DNA from: Drosophila miranda | Lineage: Eukaryota; Arthropoda; Insecta; Diptera; Drosophilidae | Length of the DNA stretch: 64,000 nucleotides | Direction: 5' to 3' | Assembly (NCBI RefSeq): GCF_003369915.1 | Contig: NW_022881614.1 | Span: forward strand, 25,026,336 to 25,090,335 | Part shown: positions 21,501 to 32,466 of the stretch, piece by piece | Position numbering within the stretch: the stretch's first letter is position 1 | How the letters are laid out: the number at the start of each line of letters is the position of its first letter | Translations under genes and position numbers: made by a program | The notes under the pieces: model-generated | What the model was told of the DNA's origin: nothing | The model's input: the letters and a program-made list of their open reading frames with translations, nothing else | The model's database searches: none

Positions 21501-22080
21501 GTTTAAACGAAAAAGTTCAACAAAAAAAGAGTCGCTATATTGCGTGTAAGCCGTAGTATAGGCCTTTGTATTAATATTGATATGAAGATAAAACGAAACT
21601 AATAAAGACCTTTTCTCAAATTGAAATTTTTTAGACATATTCATGTATATGATGAGTGTTTTGTATATATATCTCGATCCTGATACCTATTCTTGGTCCC
21701 TACAAGAAGAAAATAATATTAAATAATATTGAATAATATTAAAAAATATTAAAAATATATAGTTTTTGCCTGGGATAACTATGTTTTATGTGGACGTTGA
21801 CATGCAATGACTGCATCTTTCAAGAGGCGATGCAGTTACTGCACCGTCAAGTGGCCCGTGTGACACCAGCAGAAGGCTGTTACGCGCGGATCCCAGGCAA
21901 AACGCAGCCCTCCTCCCGCCCAACCGACCGAGGGGCGCTGCCGCATGACGCGCGGTGCGTAGCCGAACCAAACGCGAACATGCAAGAAATATAGCTATTA
22001 GACTAACATTCGAGGAAAATTAGTACTAAACTTACTAAGAAACTAAGCATGCAATCAAAGTACAAATACCACTACAGTTA
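21500..22080. other. AT-rich spacer and probable LINE 3' UTR
   Basis: 21715-21770 is an (AATATT)n-like low-complexity tract. 21780-22080 is partly GC-rich and lies directly downstream of the LINE stop on the minus strand, so it is probably the LINE 3' UTR. The exact end and any tail are unclear. Confidence 0.4.
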
Positions 22081-24970
22081 CTAATTAATAGAAAGGTGTG
22101 TAAGGATTAATAATTTAATAAGAGGAAGAGAATTAGTGGTGGATATAATATGGTAGAGGGAATTATAATCCGAGCATAAGACCCTAAACGGTTCATGCAA
22201 GGAATAATTCGATCTACAAAGTGGAAGGAACAACGGTATAAAATTTCTAGTCAGTCTAATAGGAATCGTGAAGTTTATGCGGCTCAACAGATCAGGGCTG
22301 TCTACGACGCACCCGACCAAGTTGTGCATAAATATCACACCAAGCATTTTTCTACGGTTAACTAAGGATGGGAGGTTTACTAATAGTAGTCTACTAGAGT
22401 AAGATGGGAGTCTTACACCCGCATCCCAGTTAAGGCCCCGCAGAGCAAAGAGTAAAAAGTTTTTCTGTACTGATTCTATACGGTCCTGGTGTACTTTGTA
22501 CTGAGGGCACCATACACAGGAGCCGTATTCTAAGATCGGACGAACAAGCGAGGTATAGAGAGTCTTTGTTATATAGGGGTCGTCAAATTCCTTTGACCAC
22601 CTCTTTATAAACCCAAGCACGCTCATGGCCTTATTTACCATGGTAGAAATGTGTTCGGAAAACTTTAACTTGGGGTCTGACATAACACCCAGATCATCCA
22701 CCAGGGTAATTCTCTCAAGAGAACCACCAAATAGGGTGTAAGGAGCCAACAAAGGGCTAGAACGATGAAATGTCATAACTTTGCATTTCGAGGCATTAAG
22801 GTGTAACAAGTTTGCACAACACCATGACTGAAAGTTATTGAGATCGGATTGCAAGCGAGAATGAAATGAAATTTCCTTGTACTGGACACAGAGTTTAACA
22901 TCATCCGCATACATAAGTACTCGAGAGTATGTTAATACTGAAGGTAAGTCATTAATAAAGAGTGTGAAGAGTAAGGGGCCTAGATGGCTGCCTTGTGGTA
23001 CTCCCGAAGAAACCTTTACTGGGAAAGAGAGGGAGTTTTTGAAGAGGACTCTTTGAGACCTAGAACAAAGATAGCTAGAAATCCATCTCAGGAGGTTGGG
23101 CGGAAACCCTAAAAGGTCAAGTTTATGCGCTAAAAGGGAATGGTTTACAGAGTCGAATGCTTTACTAAAGTCGGTGTAAATAACATCCGTCTGTAAGTTA
23201 CCTTGAAAGCCTTTAATAATGAAAGAGGTAAACTCTAACAAGTTCGTGGTGGTTGATCGCCGCCTTATAAATCCATGCTGAGTTGGAGATATAAGTGACT
23301 TGCAGAGATGTTGCAAGTGCGGAGTTAAAACCTTCTCAAACATTTTAGGAATAGCGGATAACTTTGCTATACCTCTATAATTTTTTGCATCAGACTTGCT
23401 ACCTTTTTTATGGAGAGGAATTATAAACGATTCCTTCCAGATCGGGGCGAAGCAAGAAGAATCAATGGATAGGGTGAATAGTTTAACCAAAGGTCCACAC
23501 AGAGCCTCGGCGCAGTACCTGAGTACACAACCTGGAACCCCGTCTGGACCCGGTGAAAACACCGGCTTAACTAGTCGAAGATCATGAAGTAGGGAACATT
23601 CATTTAACAAGGGACTGAAAATGCCGTTCGACCTCGGTAAACCGTATGGGTACGGGTGACCAGAGTAGCTTTCCTCAGAATAGGTGGTTTGGAAGAATTG
23701 GGCAAAAAGATCGGCAATTGCCTGATCATTATTTGCCGACGTATTACAAAATGATAGCGAGGATGGGTGTGCGGACGTTCTACGCTTACTGTTTACGAAG
23801 CTGTAAAACTGTTTAGGGTCCTGAGAAAAACGTATCCTGCATCGAGATAGGTAGTTCTTATAGCATTGAGCATTAAGAACTGAAAAGTTTGACCGAGCTA
23901 ATACATAGCGAGAGTGAGAAGTAGGAGAACCCACTTCTTGAAATTTGTTATATAGTCTTGATTTTAAGTTTTTTAGACTGGATAACTCTTTGGTAAACCA
24001 AGGTGGTTTTCCAGATCTAGTCGGACAAGAAAGCGGGACACAAGAATCGAAAAATGTGCCAAGAGCATTGTAAAAAATGTTTGTGCCTTTTATGATATCA
24101 GTGCACAAGTACAAAGCGGACCAATCAAAATCCCTAATGAGGTTATTAAGCTTCGCAAACTCGGCTTTACGAAAGCAGCGGACACGTTCGGGCAGCCTAC
24201 TCGACCGATCCAATACAGTTGGTCCTATATCTAGCGACACCTCGAAAGTAGGGTGGTAGGCGTCTTCAGGTATAGTGAGCGGAAGGGCTCGGGTTAACAA
24301 CACTATGGTCGGATCCGATACAAAGCACAGATCAAGCAATCGACCCAAGGAATTATTCACATGGTTGACTTGAGACAGGGATAGGTCAAGCAAGCCGTCA
24401 ACAAAGTCATGTCGTGACATGGGCACTAGGATACTAGACTCGTTTACCGAAGACCAAACAGTTCCTGGCAAGTTGAAGTCACCAAGAACTATCATACGAT
24501 CTTTATCAGATAGCGAGGAAGAAACAGCGGTTAAAGCGGACAAGTGTTGCTCATAAATTGAAATATCCGAAGAAGGTGGGATATACGAGCAAGTAATGAA
24601 TATAGCGAAAGCGGGAAGAATCAGTTTTACACACAGGAATTCCAGTTCCTGTTGAACTTGGACTGTGAAGTGTTCCGACGTGAAGTAAGAGTCCACTGCA
24701 ATTAGAACCCCCCCTGCCCGTCGAGACGAACGGTCCTTTCTAAAAGTTGTGTACCGACCTGCCAAAACCTCGGAACTAAGAATGTCCGGCTTTAACCAGG
24801 TTTCAGTAAACACAATAACGTGGGAAGCAAATGCAACACTATCCCGGAAAAGAATGCTGAGCTTACTACGCAAGCCTCTTACATTCTGATAGGTTACTAA
24901 AAGAGAAGTTAGTTTTTTGGAAAGGTGGAAGGTGTCACTATGTTCATAATTCTATAACATCCATTTCCCC
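21990..24970 (-). mobile_element. CR1/Jockey-type non-LTR retrotransposon, 5'-truncated
   Basis: It contains one long endonuclease-RT ORF. Upstream of the coding block the frame stays open to about 24953 but has no ATG and no ORF1, consistent with 5' truncation at or near the 50-bp repeat beginning at 24971. The 3' boundary is approximate. Confidence 0.8.
22081..24873 (-). CDS. LINE endonuclease-reverse transcriptase ORF2, uninterrupted
   Basis: About 930 codons are open without a stop. The N-terminal endonuclease/exonuclease/phosphatase domain has FTETWLKP near residue 20, VLGDFNLPG near 130 and LDLCFVSD. The reverse transcriptase runs from about 430 to 700, with SPGPDGVPG, YTDFSKAFDSVNH, SSGVPQGSHLGP and the catalytic YADD near 655. 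A C-terminal region with VDDLGV and RPILEYGSCVWCPQ follows, as in CR1/Jockey elements. The first codon listed is not an ATG; the frame extends upstream as NVRGLRSK, so the true start was lost. The absence of any stop in 930 codons suggests a young insertion. ORF1 is absent. Confidence 0.88.
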   Translation of the reverse strand: MRSKLSILFRDSVAFASHVIVFTETWLKPDILSSEVLAGRYTTFRKDRSSRRAGGVLIAVDSYFTSEHFTVQVQQELEFLCVKLILPAFAIFITCSYIPPSSDISIYEQHLSALTAVSSSLSDKDRMIVLGDFNLPGTVWSSVNESSILVPMSRHDFVDGLLDLSLSQVNHVNNSLGRLLDLCFVSDPTIVLLTRALPLTIPEDAYHPTFEVSLDIGPTVLDRSSRLPERVRCFRKAEFAKLNNLIRDFDWSALYLCTDIIKGTNIFYNALGTFFDSCVPLSCPTRSGKPPWFTKELSSLKNLKSRLYNKFQEVGSPTSHSRYVLARSNFSVLNAQCYKNYLSRCRIRFSQDPKQFYSFVNSKRRTSAHPSSLSFCNTSANNDQAIADLFAQFFQTTYSEESYSGHPYPYGLPRSNGIFSPLLNECSLLHDLRLVKPVFSPGPDGVPGCVLRYCAEALCGPLVKLFTLSIDSSCFAPIWKESFIIPLHKKGSKSDAKNYRGIAKLSAIPKMFEKVLTPHLQHLCKSLISPTQHGFIRRRSTTTNLLEFTSFIIKGFQGNLQTDVIYTDFSKAFDSVNHSLLAHKLDLLGFPPNLLRWISSYLCSRSQRVLFKNSLSFPVKVSSGVPQGSHLGPLLFTLFINDLPSVLTYSRVLMYADDVKLCVQYKEISFHSRLQSDLNNFQSWCCANLLHLNASKCKVMTFHRSSPLLAPYTLFGGSLERITLVDDLGVMSDPKLKFSEHISTMVNKAMSVLGFIKRWSKEFDDPYITKTLYTSLVRPILEYGSCVWCPQYKVHQDRIESVQKNFLLFALRGLNWDAGVRLPSYSSRLLLVNLPSLVNRRKMLGVIFMHNLVGCVVDSPDLLSRINFTIPIRLTRNFIPLFLPLCRSNYSLHEPFRVLCSDYNSLYHIISTTNSLPLIKLLILTHLSIN

Positions 24971-25020
24971 CAGGGTATGTGTGCATGGAATGGGACTCAT
25001 TGTTGTCAACCGGTTATGAC
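24971..25020 (+). repeat. 50-bp perfect repeat, copy 2
   Basis: Identical to 20191-20240; here it abuts the 5' truncation of the LINE. Confidence 0.85.
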
Positions 25021-25045
25021 GACTAATTCCTGGTTATTCTTTCTT

Positions 25046-25170
25046 CCGTCGAATATTCCCAGCTAAATCGAACATTTAGCCATGCCCACATAATTTTATA
25101 CGATTGGTGAATCTATTTTCTACTTGATTGGCCTATTCTAAATACTTGCTTTTATTCGATTTCATATAAC
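25046..25170. repeat. Third diverged copy of the dispersed repeat
   Basis: Matches the blocks at 21150-21290 and 21365-21500 (for example AACATTTAGCCATGCC). With these it brackets the LINE. Confidence 0.5.
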
Positions 25171-25315
25171 GTTGAAAATGACAGAATATACCATCATATA
25201 GCAAGGGTGCCAACTTGTTTATAATAGAAAAATGTACAAAGTTAGGTACATTTCGGCACATTTTAAGATATCTGGAATTAAAACTAAGATTGTAGAGTGG
25301 TTTGCAGCCTTGGGC

Positions 25316-25993
25316 CTATATAGCTGTGCCACGCTCCAGATTCTGTTTGATCTCTGCAGTGTGCTCGCCATAGAAACGGTCCAGCTTCTTGTTGAACTTG
25401 GAGTTGCGCTCGTTGATGAAGTCCACATTGGCGTCGTCGTTGTATATGCGCCTTCTCGAGTACTTCTTTCTGCGTTCTATTTGCTGGTCCAGATCGTTGA
25501 CCATTTTGTTGATGGCTGACGGAGTGTCTTTTGTCAGGGCATGCAATGTTGTGTGTGGACCTCCGTAGAAGGCCTCTCCGAGCTCAGCCTTTTGTTTCTC
25601 ATACTTTTCCATGTCTCGTGCGGGCATACCTTTGACCAGGCGGCTGTATTGCCTTGCTGTTTGTGCCTCATACGTGGAGAAGCCTAGGTCGGGGTTGCCC
25701 TTGCGTTTTTTTCTTCTTTTCGATGCGGCATCGATGGCGGACACCTCCAACAGCTTCATGCGCTCATAGTCCTTGCCGGCGGCTTGGGCATCTTCGCGAG
25801 CCTTGTCATCTGCCAGAAGCCACTCTGCTTGGCGTTTTCGAGCTTCCCAGTTTTTCGGCAGTTTTTTACGGGCGTCCTCCGCCACAACTTCCTGATGATT
25901 GTCTGTGCGGGCTTCCTGCCGTTTCTTGTGCAGATCGAGCAGACGCGCCTTGCGTTCTGCCAGTTTGTCCGAAGCAGATTTGCTCTGCTCCAT
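25316..25993 (-). CDS. Syf2: Pre-mRNA-splicing factor SYF2
   Basis: 225 residues from ATG 25993 to the TAG after ERGTAI, a single exon with no frame break. It is almost wholly charged and helical: an N-terminal coiled coil (DKLAERKARLLDLHKKRQEAR), a basic patch KRRKKRKGNP, and a C-terminal domain with YSRRRIYNDDANVDFINERN, which is the conserved SYF2 signature. The family works in the NineTeen/Prp19-associated complex of the activated spliceosome in the nucleus. Length matches the fly family (about 226). It is transcribed divergently from PWP2 with 228 bp between the start codons. Confidence 0.95.
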   Translation of the reverse strand: MEQSKSASDKLAERKARLLDLHKKRQEARTDNHQEVVAEDARKKLPKNWEARKRQAEWLLADDKAREDAQAAGKDYERMKLLEVSAIDAASKRRKKRKGNPDLGFSTYEAQTARQYSRLVKGMPARDMEKYEKQKAELGEAFYGGPHTTLHALTKDTPSAINKMVNDLDQQIERRKKYSRRRIYNDDANVDFINERNSKFNKKLDRFYGEHTAEIKQNLERGTAI

Positions 25994-26221
25994 TGTTCAA
26001 TTTGTAGTGAAACTAGTTTAATTATTTAAATTTTGTGAATTTCTTTGTTTATCTTTCCTTGTTTTCTTCTCTGGTGTAAAACCACGTTGGCATCTCCAAC
26101 AGAACAGCTGTCTGGCAACTAGTTGGCAGGGCCAGCATTTTGCGCGAACATGCGAATGTGCTGTTTATGAACCAACACGTGCGAGGTTTGTTTTCTTTTT
26201 TGCTAGGAACCAGCCACCAAA
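25994..26221. promoter_or_regulatory. Shared divergent promoter of Syf2 and PWP2
   Basis: A 228-bp interval between two oppositely oriented ATGs must hold both promoters and 5' UTRs. An E-box palindrome CACGTG is at 26176-26181. No TATA box is seen. CCACCAAAATG gives a good start context for PWP2. Confidence 0.6.
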
Positions 26222-29061
26222 ATGAAGTTTTCGTACAAAGTAAGTTGCTATAATCTGTATAGAGCACTTAACCCAACCTCTGCTGTTATAGTTTTCCAAC
26301 TTGTTGGGTACAATTTATCGCAATGGTAATTTGGTCTTCTCGCCGGATGGCAATTCAGTTATTAGTCCCGTGGGCAATCGGATAACGGTGCACGATTTGA
26401 AAAAGTAGGTTGCAAGAATTTAATGGCCAACCGAATTACATTACCCTTAACCATCCCATCAGCAATAAATCGCGCACCCTTTCGTTGGAGTCCCGCTATA
26501 ATTACACAAACATTGCGCTTTCTCCCGATGGAAGACTGCTGATCGCTGCTAACGAGCAGGGCGATGCTCAACTCATCAGCATGGTGTCCTGCACGGTGAT
26601 ACACAGGCACAAATTCCAAACTGGCGTGCAGTGCATCTGCTTCAGTCCCGATGGAAAATATTTTGCCGTGGCGCGTGAGAATTTGGTGCTCATCTTCTGC
26701 GCACCAGGAGAAATAACCGGAGATTACAACCCGTTCGTGCTGAAACGGAGCTTCCTCGGTGGCTATGATGATGTTACCTGGCTGGATTGGTCTTCAGATT
26801 CGCGGCTACTGGCCATTGGCTGTCGTGACAGCTCGACAAAGATCTGCGCTATCAACTACACAACGAATTTCCGCACTTACAACTTAACTGGGCACACGGA
26901 TGGCATTGTATCCTGCTTCTTCGAAGCCAATAGCTTGCATCTCAACACAATCAGTCGGAATGGACAGCTTTGTTTGTGGGAATGCAGCTTGGCCCCATCG
27001 GATTTGGAGGATCCAGAGAAACCCGAGGTGCCAGCTCCAAAAAGCAGGAAGCTGGAGCAAAAGGACTCGGACAATGAATCCGAAGACGATGTAGAAAACG
27101 TGGTAGAGAAGCAGGCTTTAAAAGAAGACTCGGCAGCTATCGCCCTCGATGTGAATGAACTGAAGGACGAGGCAGTTAAGAAGATGCATCCCTTCTTTTA
27201 TAAAAAGCTGGCCCGACACTATCTGGCTGATGAACCCCGCAAAGAGCAAAGGGATGTCCAGTTGACGGCAGCCAACTATAACAGGCGCACTAAGGTCTTG
27301 GTCGTGGCCTTTAGCACCGGAGCATTCTACCTCTATGAGCTACCCGACGTGAACATGATTCATTCGCTGAGCATTTCCGACTATCCCATCTCGGCGGCGA
27401 TATTCAACTGCACTGGTGATTGGGTGGCCTTGGCGTCGCGTGAGATCGGACAACTATTGGTCTGGGAATGGCAAAGCGAGCAGTATATTATGAAACAACA
27501 GGGCCACAGCAGCGAGATGACCTGCATTGCTTACTCTTCAGATGGCCAGTACATTGCCACTGGCGGTGAGGACTCCAAGGTGAAGCTGTGGAACACCCAA
27601 AGCAGCTTCTGCTTCGTCACCTTCAGTGAGCACACCAGCGGTGTGACTGGCATTCAGTTCAGTAGGAACAAGAAGTTTTTGGTCAGCAGCTCCCACAGTG
27701 CGTGCTTTTGATGTCATCAGGTAGGTTTTACACCGTACAGTTCTTACAGAAGACGATATCTAACATATGTTGATTTTCGTAAAGATATCGAAACTTTAGG
27801 ACCTTTACCTCACCGAATCCCGCTCAATTTTCCTGCGTTGCAGTGGACTATTCCGGCGAGCTAGTTGTAGCAGGCGGGCAGGATATCTTCGACATATTCC
27901 TTTGGTCGGTGAAAACGGGCAAACTTCTAGAGATCATCAGCGGCCATGAGGGTCCAGTGGTCTCGTTGGCTTTCTCGCCAGTAGCTACATCTTCCACTCT
28001 GGTTTCGGGTTCTTGGGACAAGACAATCAAGATTTGGAACTGCCTGGAGAGCAATAGCGAGCATGAAACCATTGATGCTGTCTCAGACGTCACAAATGTG
28101 ACATTCAGTCCCAGCGGTGAAGAGGTGAGAACGAAAGATATGCCGCACCTAGATCATACTACAATACACCCCTATTCAGATTGCTGTTGCCACATTGAGC
28201 GGTAACATAACCATTTTTGACATCAAATCTGCCAGTCAAGTGACCAGCATAGAGGGACGCAATGATCTGAGCAGCGGTCGCATGGAAACCGATGTGATAA
28301 CAGCCAAGAAGAATGCCCAAGCCAAGTGAGTCCTCGTAGCAATCGAAATCGTTCAAGTTTCAATTTAGTTAATTTCAGTTACTTCTCTACCATTGAGTAC
28401 TCTGCGGATGGGGAGTGTCTGTTGGCTGCTGGAAAGTCTCCCAATATTTGTATTTACCATGTTAAGGAGGGCATCCTCCTCAAGAAATTCCAGATCACTC
28501 AAAACCACAGCTTAGATGGGCTGAATGTAAGCATTTTCCAAAAGCACATTGATTTAATGTAATATATAAATGTATTTTTTGCTACTTATTAAATTAGGAT
28601 TATATCAGTCGGAAGAATTTGAGCGAATTCGGCAATATGACTTTGGTGGAGCATCGCGAAGAGTTTGAGGGCGGAAAGGTTGCCATTCGATTGCCTGGTG
28701 TACGCAAAGGAGATATGTCCTCCAGACGCTTCCAGCCCGAGGTGAGAGTGTTCTCTGTAAAGTTCTCGCCCACTGGTCAGGCCTTTGCAGCTGCTGGAAC
28801 GGAGGGTCTCTGCATCTATGCCTTGGATAAAGGTAAGCTATATCTAAAGGGTTTAAGATTGTTTTTCCATATGTTCACTTCATTTTGTTTCCCATTCAGG
28901 CGTTGTCTTTGATCCGTTTGACTTGTCGCTGGAAGTGACGCCGAAGGCGGTCCATGAGTCTCTCAAAAAGCTGAACTTCACAAAGGCGCTGGTTATATCC
29001 TTGAAGCTAAATGAACCCAATTTGATTGCTTTGGTGGTGGAGCGTGTGCCGTACAGGGATA
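26222..29061 (+). pseudogene. PWP2-type WD40 ribosome-biogenesis gene, frameshifted and lacking 3' exon(s)
   Basis: Exons by GT..AG and frame: 26222-26239, 26292-26404, 26463-27720, 27785-28124, 28180-28325, 28379-28526, 28598-28832 and 28900-29061. They encode about 806 codons of a WD40 protein starting MKFSYKFSNLLGT, with repeats such as GHSSEMTCIAYSSDGQYIATG and GSWDKTIKIWN. PWP2/UTP1 is a scaffold of the UTP-B complex in the nucleolar small-subunit processome. In exon 3 an 8-bp deletion near 27694 replaces the family-wide SSLDGTVRAF with SSHSACF, then TGA (27709-27711). All later exons keep their frame and splice sites. Exon 8 ends in donor GTAAGT at 29062, and a type II LTR begins 98 bp later. 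The last roughly 140 residues are not in the window. Confidence 0.85.
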
Positions 29062-29159
29062 GTAAGTAGAATGCTAAATCGTTTTTTATATCCATGGGCC
29101 AGTCCTTGTCAGTTGGGCAATCTTCGGCCTTGCCGTGTCTAAAAATAGCAGCGACACAC
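29062..29159 (+). other. Start of the last visible PWP2 intron
   Basis: Begins GTAAGTAGAATGC after phase-1 exon 8. The host sequence ends at 29159 where the type II LTR starts. Confidence 0.7.
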
Positions 29160-31484
29160 TGTCATGTGCCAGAAATTCATATTCGTACAGGTGTGAGATT
29201 GTATGTACGGATGGAGGTTGTACATACTTTTTTTGACGGTCAGACACCAATAGTATAGCAGGATTTCGGAACGTGTACCTCTAGCTATGCTCTAACTAGC
29301 TCGCCGGAATGTCGTGGGATCTTTCCTACTCTCCTATTTGCTATACGAACACATTCGAAAAGATGTTTTAGGTACACTTGATTTAATGTTCAAAAGGAAC
29401 TCTACAAAAGAAATCAAAAAGAAAATAATGTGGATTTTAACTAACTGTTTAACCGACTACCGACAAATAGTCAGGTTATATTCCGTCGCTCTTGAGGAAC
29501 TCAGATGACTTTGACCCCTTCTCTACCCTCCCTACCTTTAGTATGCCGTTTAATCGACAGCATAACCCTCATCGAGCGCATCTCTTTTTTGATCATCGGA
29601 CTTCCTCAGGCTCTACTCAGGACAAACACGAAAGGTTTAATGTTCCATTATTATCTACTAATTATTATTTAATAATTCAAAATTTAAGGGTTTGGACTTC
29701 ATGGTTTTCCAGATAAGTATAAACTTAGCATAAAGTAATTAAATAAAGAAGGAAGAAATAGTAGCAAGTTATACCTAGTTATATGTATATATGTATATAG
29801 GACTTATGTGTAGAGAATATGGCGTAAAAGAAATTAAATTGGAAAGAAGAGAAAAATATGATAATTATATAACTAGAAGGCAAACGTGAAAGAAAAATTA
29901 GTAGCCGATCCGCTTTAAATTATGGCACGGATATGGTTGTTTTATATACCGGAATATAAGTTTTATAAGACAGATATATATTTCGAAAATACTCGAGAAT
30001 TCCGTTTAAGGAAGTTTCGTAACTCACTCATACTTTATACGAATTATCCGGCGTGTCCGTTGAGCTCAAGGGGCGACGTAGGAACATATTCTGAGGAAGG
30101 GAGAACATTTATGAATATACAGGTCTTCACTTCTAATTCGGATGAAACACCGATTTTCTTTCCATTTCCATACCCGTACGACGACGAATTGCCACTCAAC
30201 GGCTGATCTTAAAAAAATGTGGTTTTCATTTGCGCTAATTTCTAATTATGGGTAATTATATACATTATTGGTTTTTTTTTTCTTTTTAAACCTATGCAAT
30301 ACAAAAATAGTTAGTGCGTAGCCTAATCTTTAATAAATGGAAAATCTCACGACGAGACTCAAAACTAATACTTCGGTACATTTTCACACGACGACTATTA
30401 AACGACAGTGTGGATCGCCGCAGAATAATGTTTTATTTTCACAGTTTGAGAACCACTCCACACACTGCGAAGAACTACATGCGAAAGCCTTAGCCGCGCG
30501 CTTAATTCATAAGCGAGAAGGGTGACGAGTGCGGCATATTAGTTTCTCCGAATTCGCAAGAAAACCATTCTTCTCGTCTTACTCCAAAATGTACTTCAGC
30601 TCAAGTATGCATCCACATAACTTCGGGTTTCACTCTAGTATATCTTCGGACGGCTCTTTCTGGTTTAGTTGGTTGTAGTTATCGTTGGTTTATGTAGATG
30701 CTGGTTTCTGGGAAATCCGAGGTCTTTCCCAGATCTACTAAGAAATCGATGGACTTTGACGACCTCGTTCTTGGAGGGGGGTCAATTGGTTTTTCTTTCC
30801 CAGTGTCGAACGTAGTAAGATTTTCAGCGAGATACGAGACTGTTAAAGCTGTGTCACTATTGTAAGGTCCAAATACCTTTTATTTTTCTTAATCCAAAAG
30901 GAATAATGCAGTCCACCAGAACTTCAATTTACTTGGCACGTGTTTGATTGCACAACGTTTTCAAATTCACTTGGATATATATATTTGTATAAAAAGACAC
31001 ATCCGAATTCGCACAGCTTCACTATAGCAATGATCTAGCCAGAAGTTCTATTACTTGCATTAGCCCTTACGATCGGAACTTTACCTTCCACAACCAACGG
31101 GGTAATCGTACGATTTTAGACAAAGCTTACACCTTGCTTCCCTAGATAACGGAGTAATCGTACGATGCTAAGCAAAGCTTACACATAGCTTCCCTAGATA
31201 ACGGAGTAATCGTACGATGCTAAGCAAAGCTTACACATAGCTTCCACGACTAACGGAGTAATCGTATGATTTCTAGTAAAACATAACTCCCACAGATCCA
31301 CGCTGCTTCTCTAAATTAGACATTAAGCTGAAGAGCTTCCATTGAAGAATGGAAGCTTTAACTACTGCTCTCTTGTAATTGATCTCTTATCTTGTTTTTG
31401 TAAAGAGCGGAGTTAATGTTAAACGCGAGGGCCGTACTTCCCAAGCTGTTCTCTTGAGTTTTAGAGTCACAACTGGCCACTACA
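29160..31484 (-). repeat. Type II LTR, left copy (about 2.33 kb)
   Basis: On the minus strand it starts TGTAGTGGCC and ends near CATGACA (the other copy reads CATTACA). It is nearly identical to 50731-53066. It contains four 52-bp repeats (31096-31303) and several plus-strand open frames up to 94 codons, antisense to the element. Its left edge joins the PWP2 intron. Confidence 0.85.
31096..31303. repeat. Four 52-bp tandem repeats in type II LTR
   Basis: Units start at 31096, 31148, 31200 and 31252. Each carries AACGG(A/G)GTAATCGTA; the first three contain the perfect palindrome ATCGTACGAT followed by AAGCTTACAC. They lie in the first few hundred bases of the LTR in element orientation, the U3 side, so they may be enhancer-like. 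Confidence 0.8.
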
Positions 31485-31544
31485 CCACAGTTGAGGAAGC
31501 GCTAGTTTTAACTGGCGAAGCCTAAACGGAAAAAGGACAGGTGC

Positions 31545-32462
31545 CTAGTGTTTCACTTGTATGTCTTTGAGGTGAAATATTCCTAAGTTTTTACCCTGTT
31601 CGTTCTTCAGTTGATAATAGGATGAGCCAACTCGTCTAGATACCACGGCTGAAATAAAAACCGGCGCTAACTTTGCATTGAACTTTTTAATAGCATTGCT
31701 TTGGCAGAAATTGCGGGCAAGTACTGGCTCTCCAACCTTAAACTCTACTTTCCGACAGCGTAGATTATATCGCCTAGCATTTTGTTCATGTGACTCTTTC
31801 ACCTTTTTCTTTGCCGATTCGCGAATAATTTGTAGTGCTTCCGGATAACTAATGCGGCTATCCTCCGATAAGAGTCTTAAGCGGCGAAGCAACTCATAGT
31901 CTTTGCCATTCAGAATCATATTTTGTCCAAAGGTTAGGAAATAGGGCGAGTACCCGGTGCTTTGGTGAATGTTGGATCTGAGAGCAGCACTGATTTCCGG
32001 TAATTTGGTATCCCAAGTGGAATGATCCCGACTTATGTAAGCTCATATAGCTGCTAACACCGATCTATTGAGTCTCTCACTGGCATTCGCCTGTGGTGAA
32101 TATATCGCCGTACGAATATGTTGTATCCCAAAGCGGGTTAGAAAAGCCTGAAAGGCTCCAGAAACGAATTGAGATCCGTTATCTGTTAATATCACCTCCA
32201 AATGTACTCCAAATGTACAGAACAAATAATTTTCGAGGTAATCGCACACCCGATTGGAAGTAAACACCCTAAGGGGGCATAGGAAATGAAATTTTGTGAA
32301 GTGATCTACGATAATAAGTAAACCAATATGCCCTTTCTTGGATCGGGGATATGGACCCAGCAAATCCATATAAAGCTTTTGAAACGGACGATCAGACACC
32401 ATTGGTTTTCCCATGGGTGGTTTCAACACGGTGTTCGGGTGTTTGGTGTGACGACACACTTC
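31545..32462 (-). pseudogene. Type II integrase core and C-terminus, composite 1
   Basis: The fragment runs from the zinc-binding cysteines (CEVCRHTKHPN) through MDLLGPYPRSKKG, TDNGSQFVSG and ASERLNRSVLAAI (the D, D, E catalytic set) to a C-terminal tail ending HLKDIQVKH at 31545. A single TGA at 32043-32045 replaces what is probably an Arg codon after LAAI. A small local alteration also lies near 32205-32215. The upstream part of the gene is about 14.9 kb away at 47382, beyond the inserted type I array. Confidence 0.85.
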
Positions 32463-32466
32463 ACAA

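Noticed and set aside
22081-24873. Host gene encoding an endonuclease/RT
   Set aside because: The domain order and motifs are those of a CR1/Jockey LINE.
31096-31303. CRISPR-like array
   Set aside because: The repeats are contiguous with no unique spacers, in a eukaryotic LTR.
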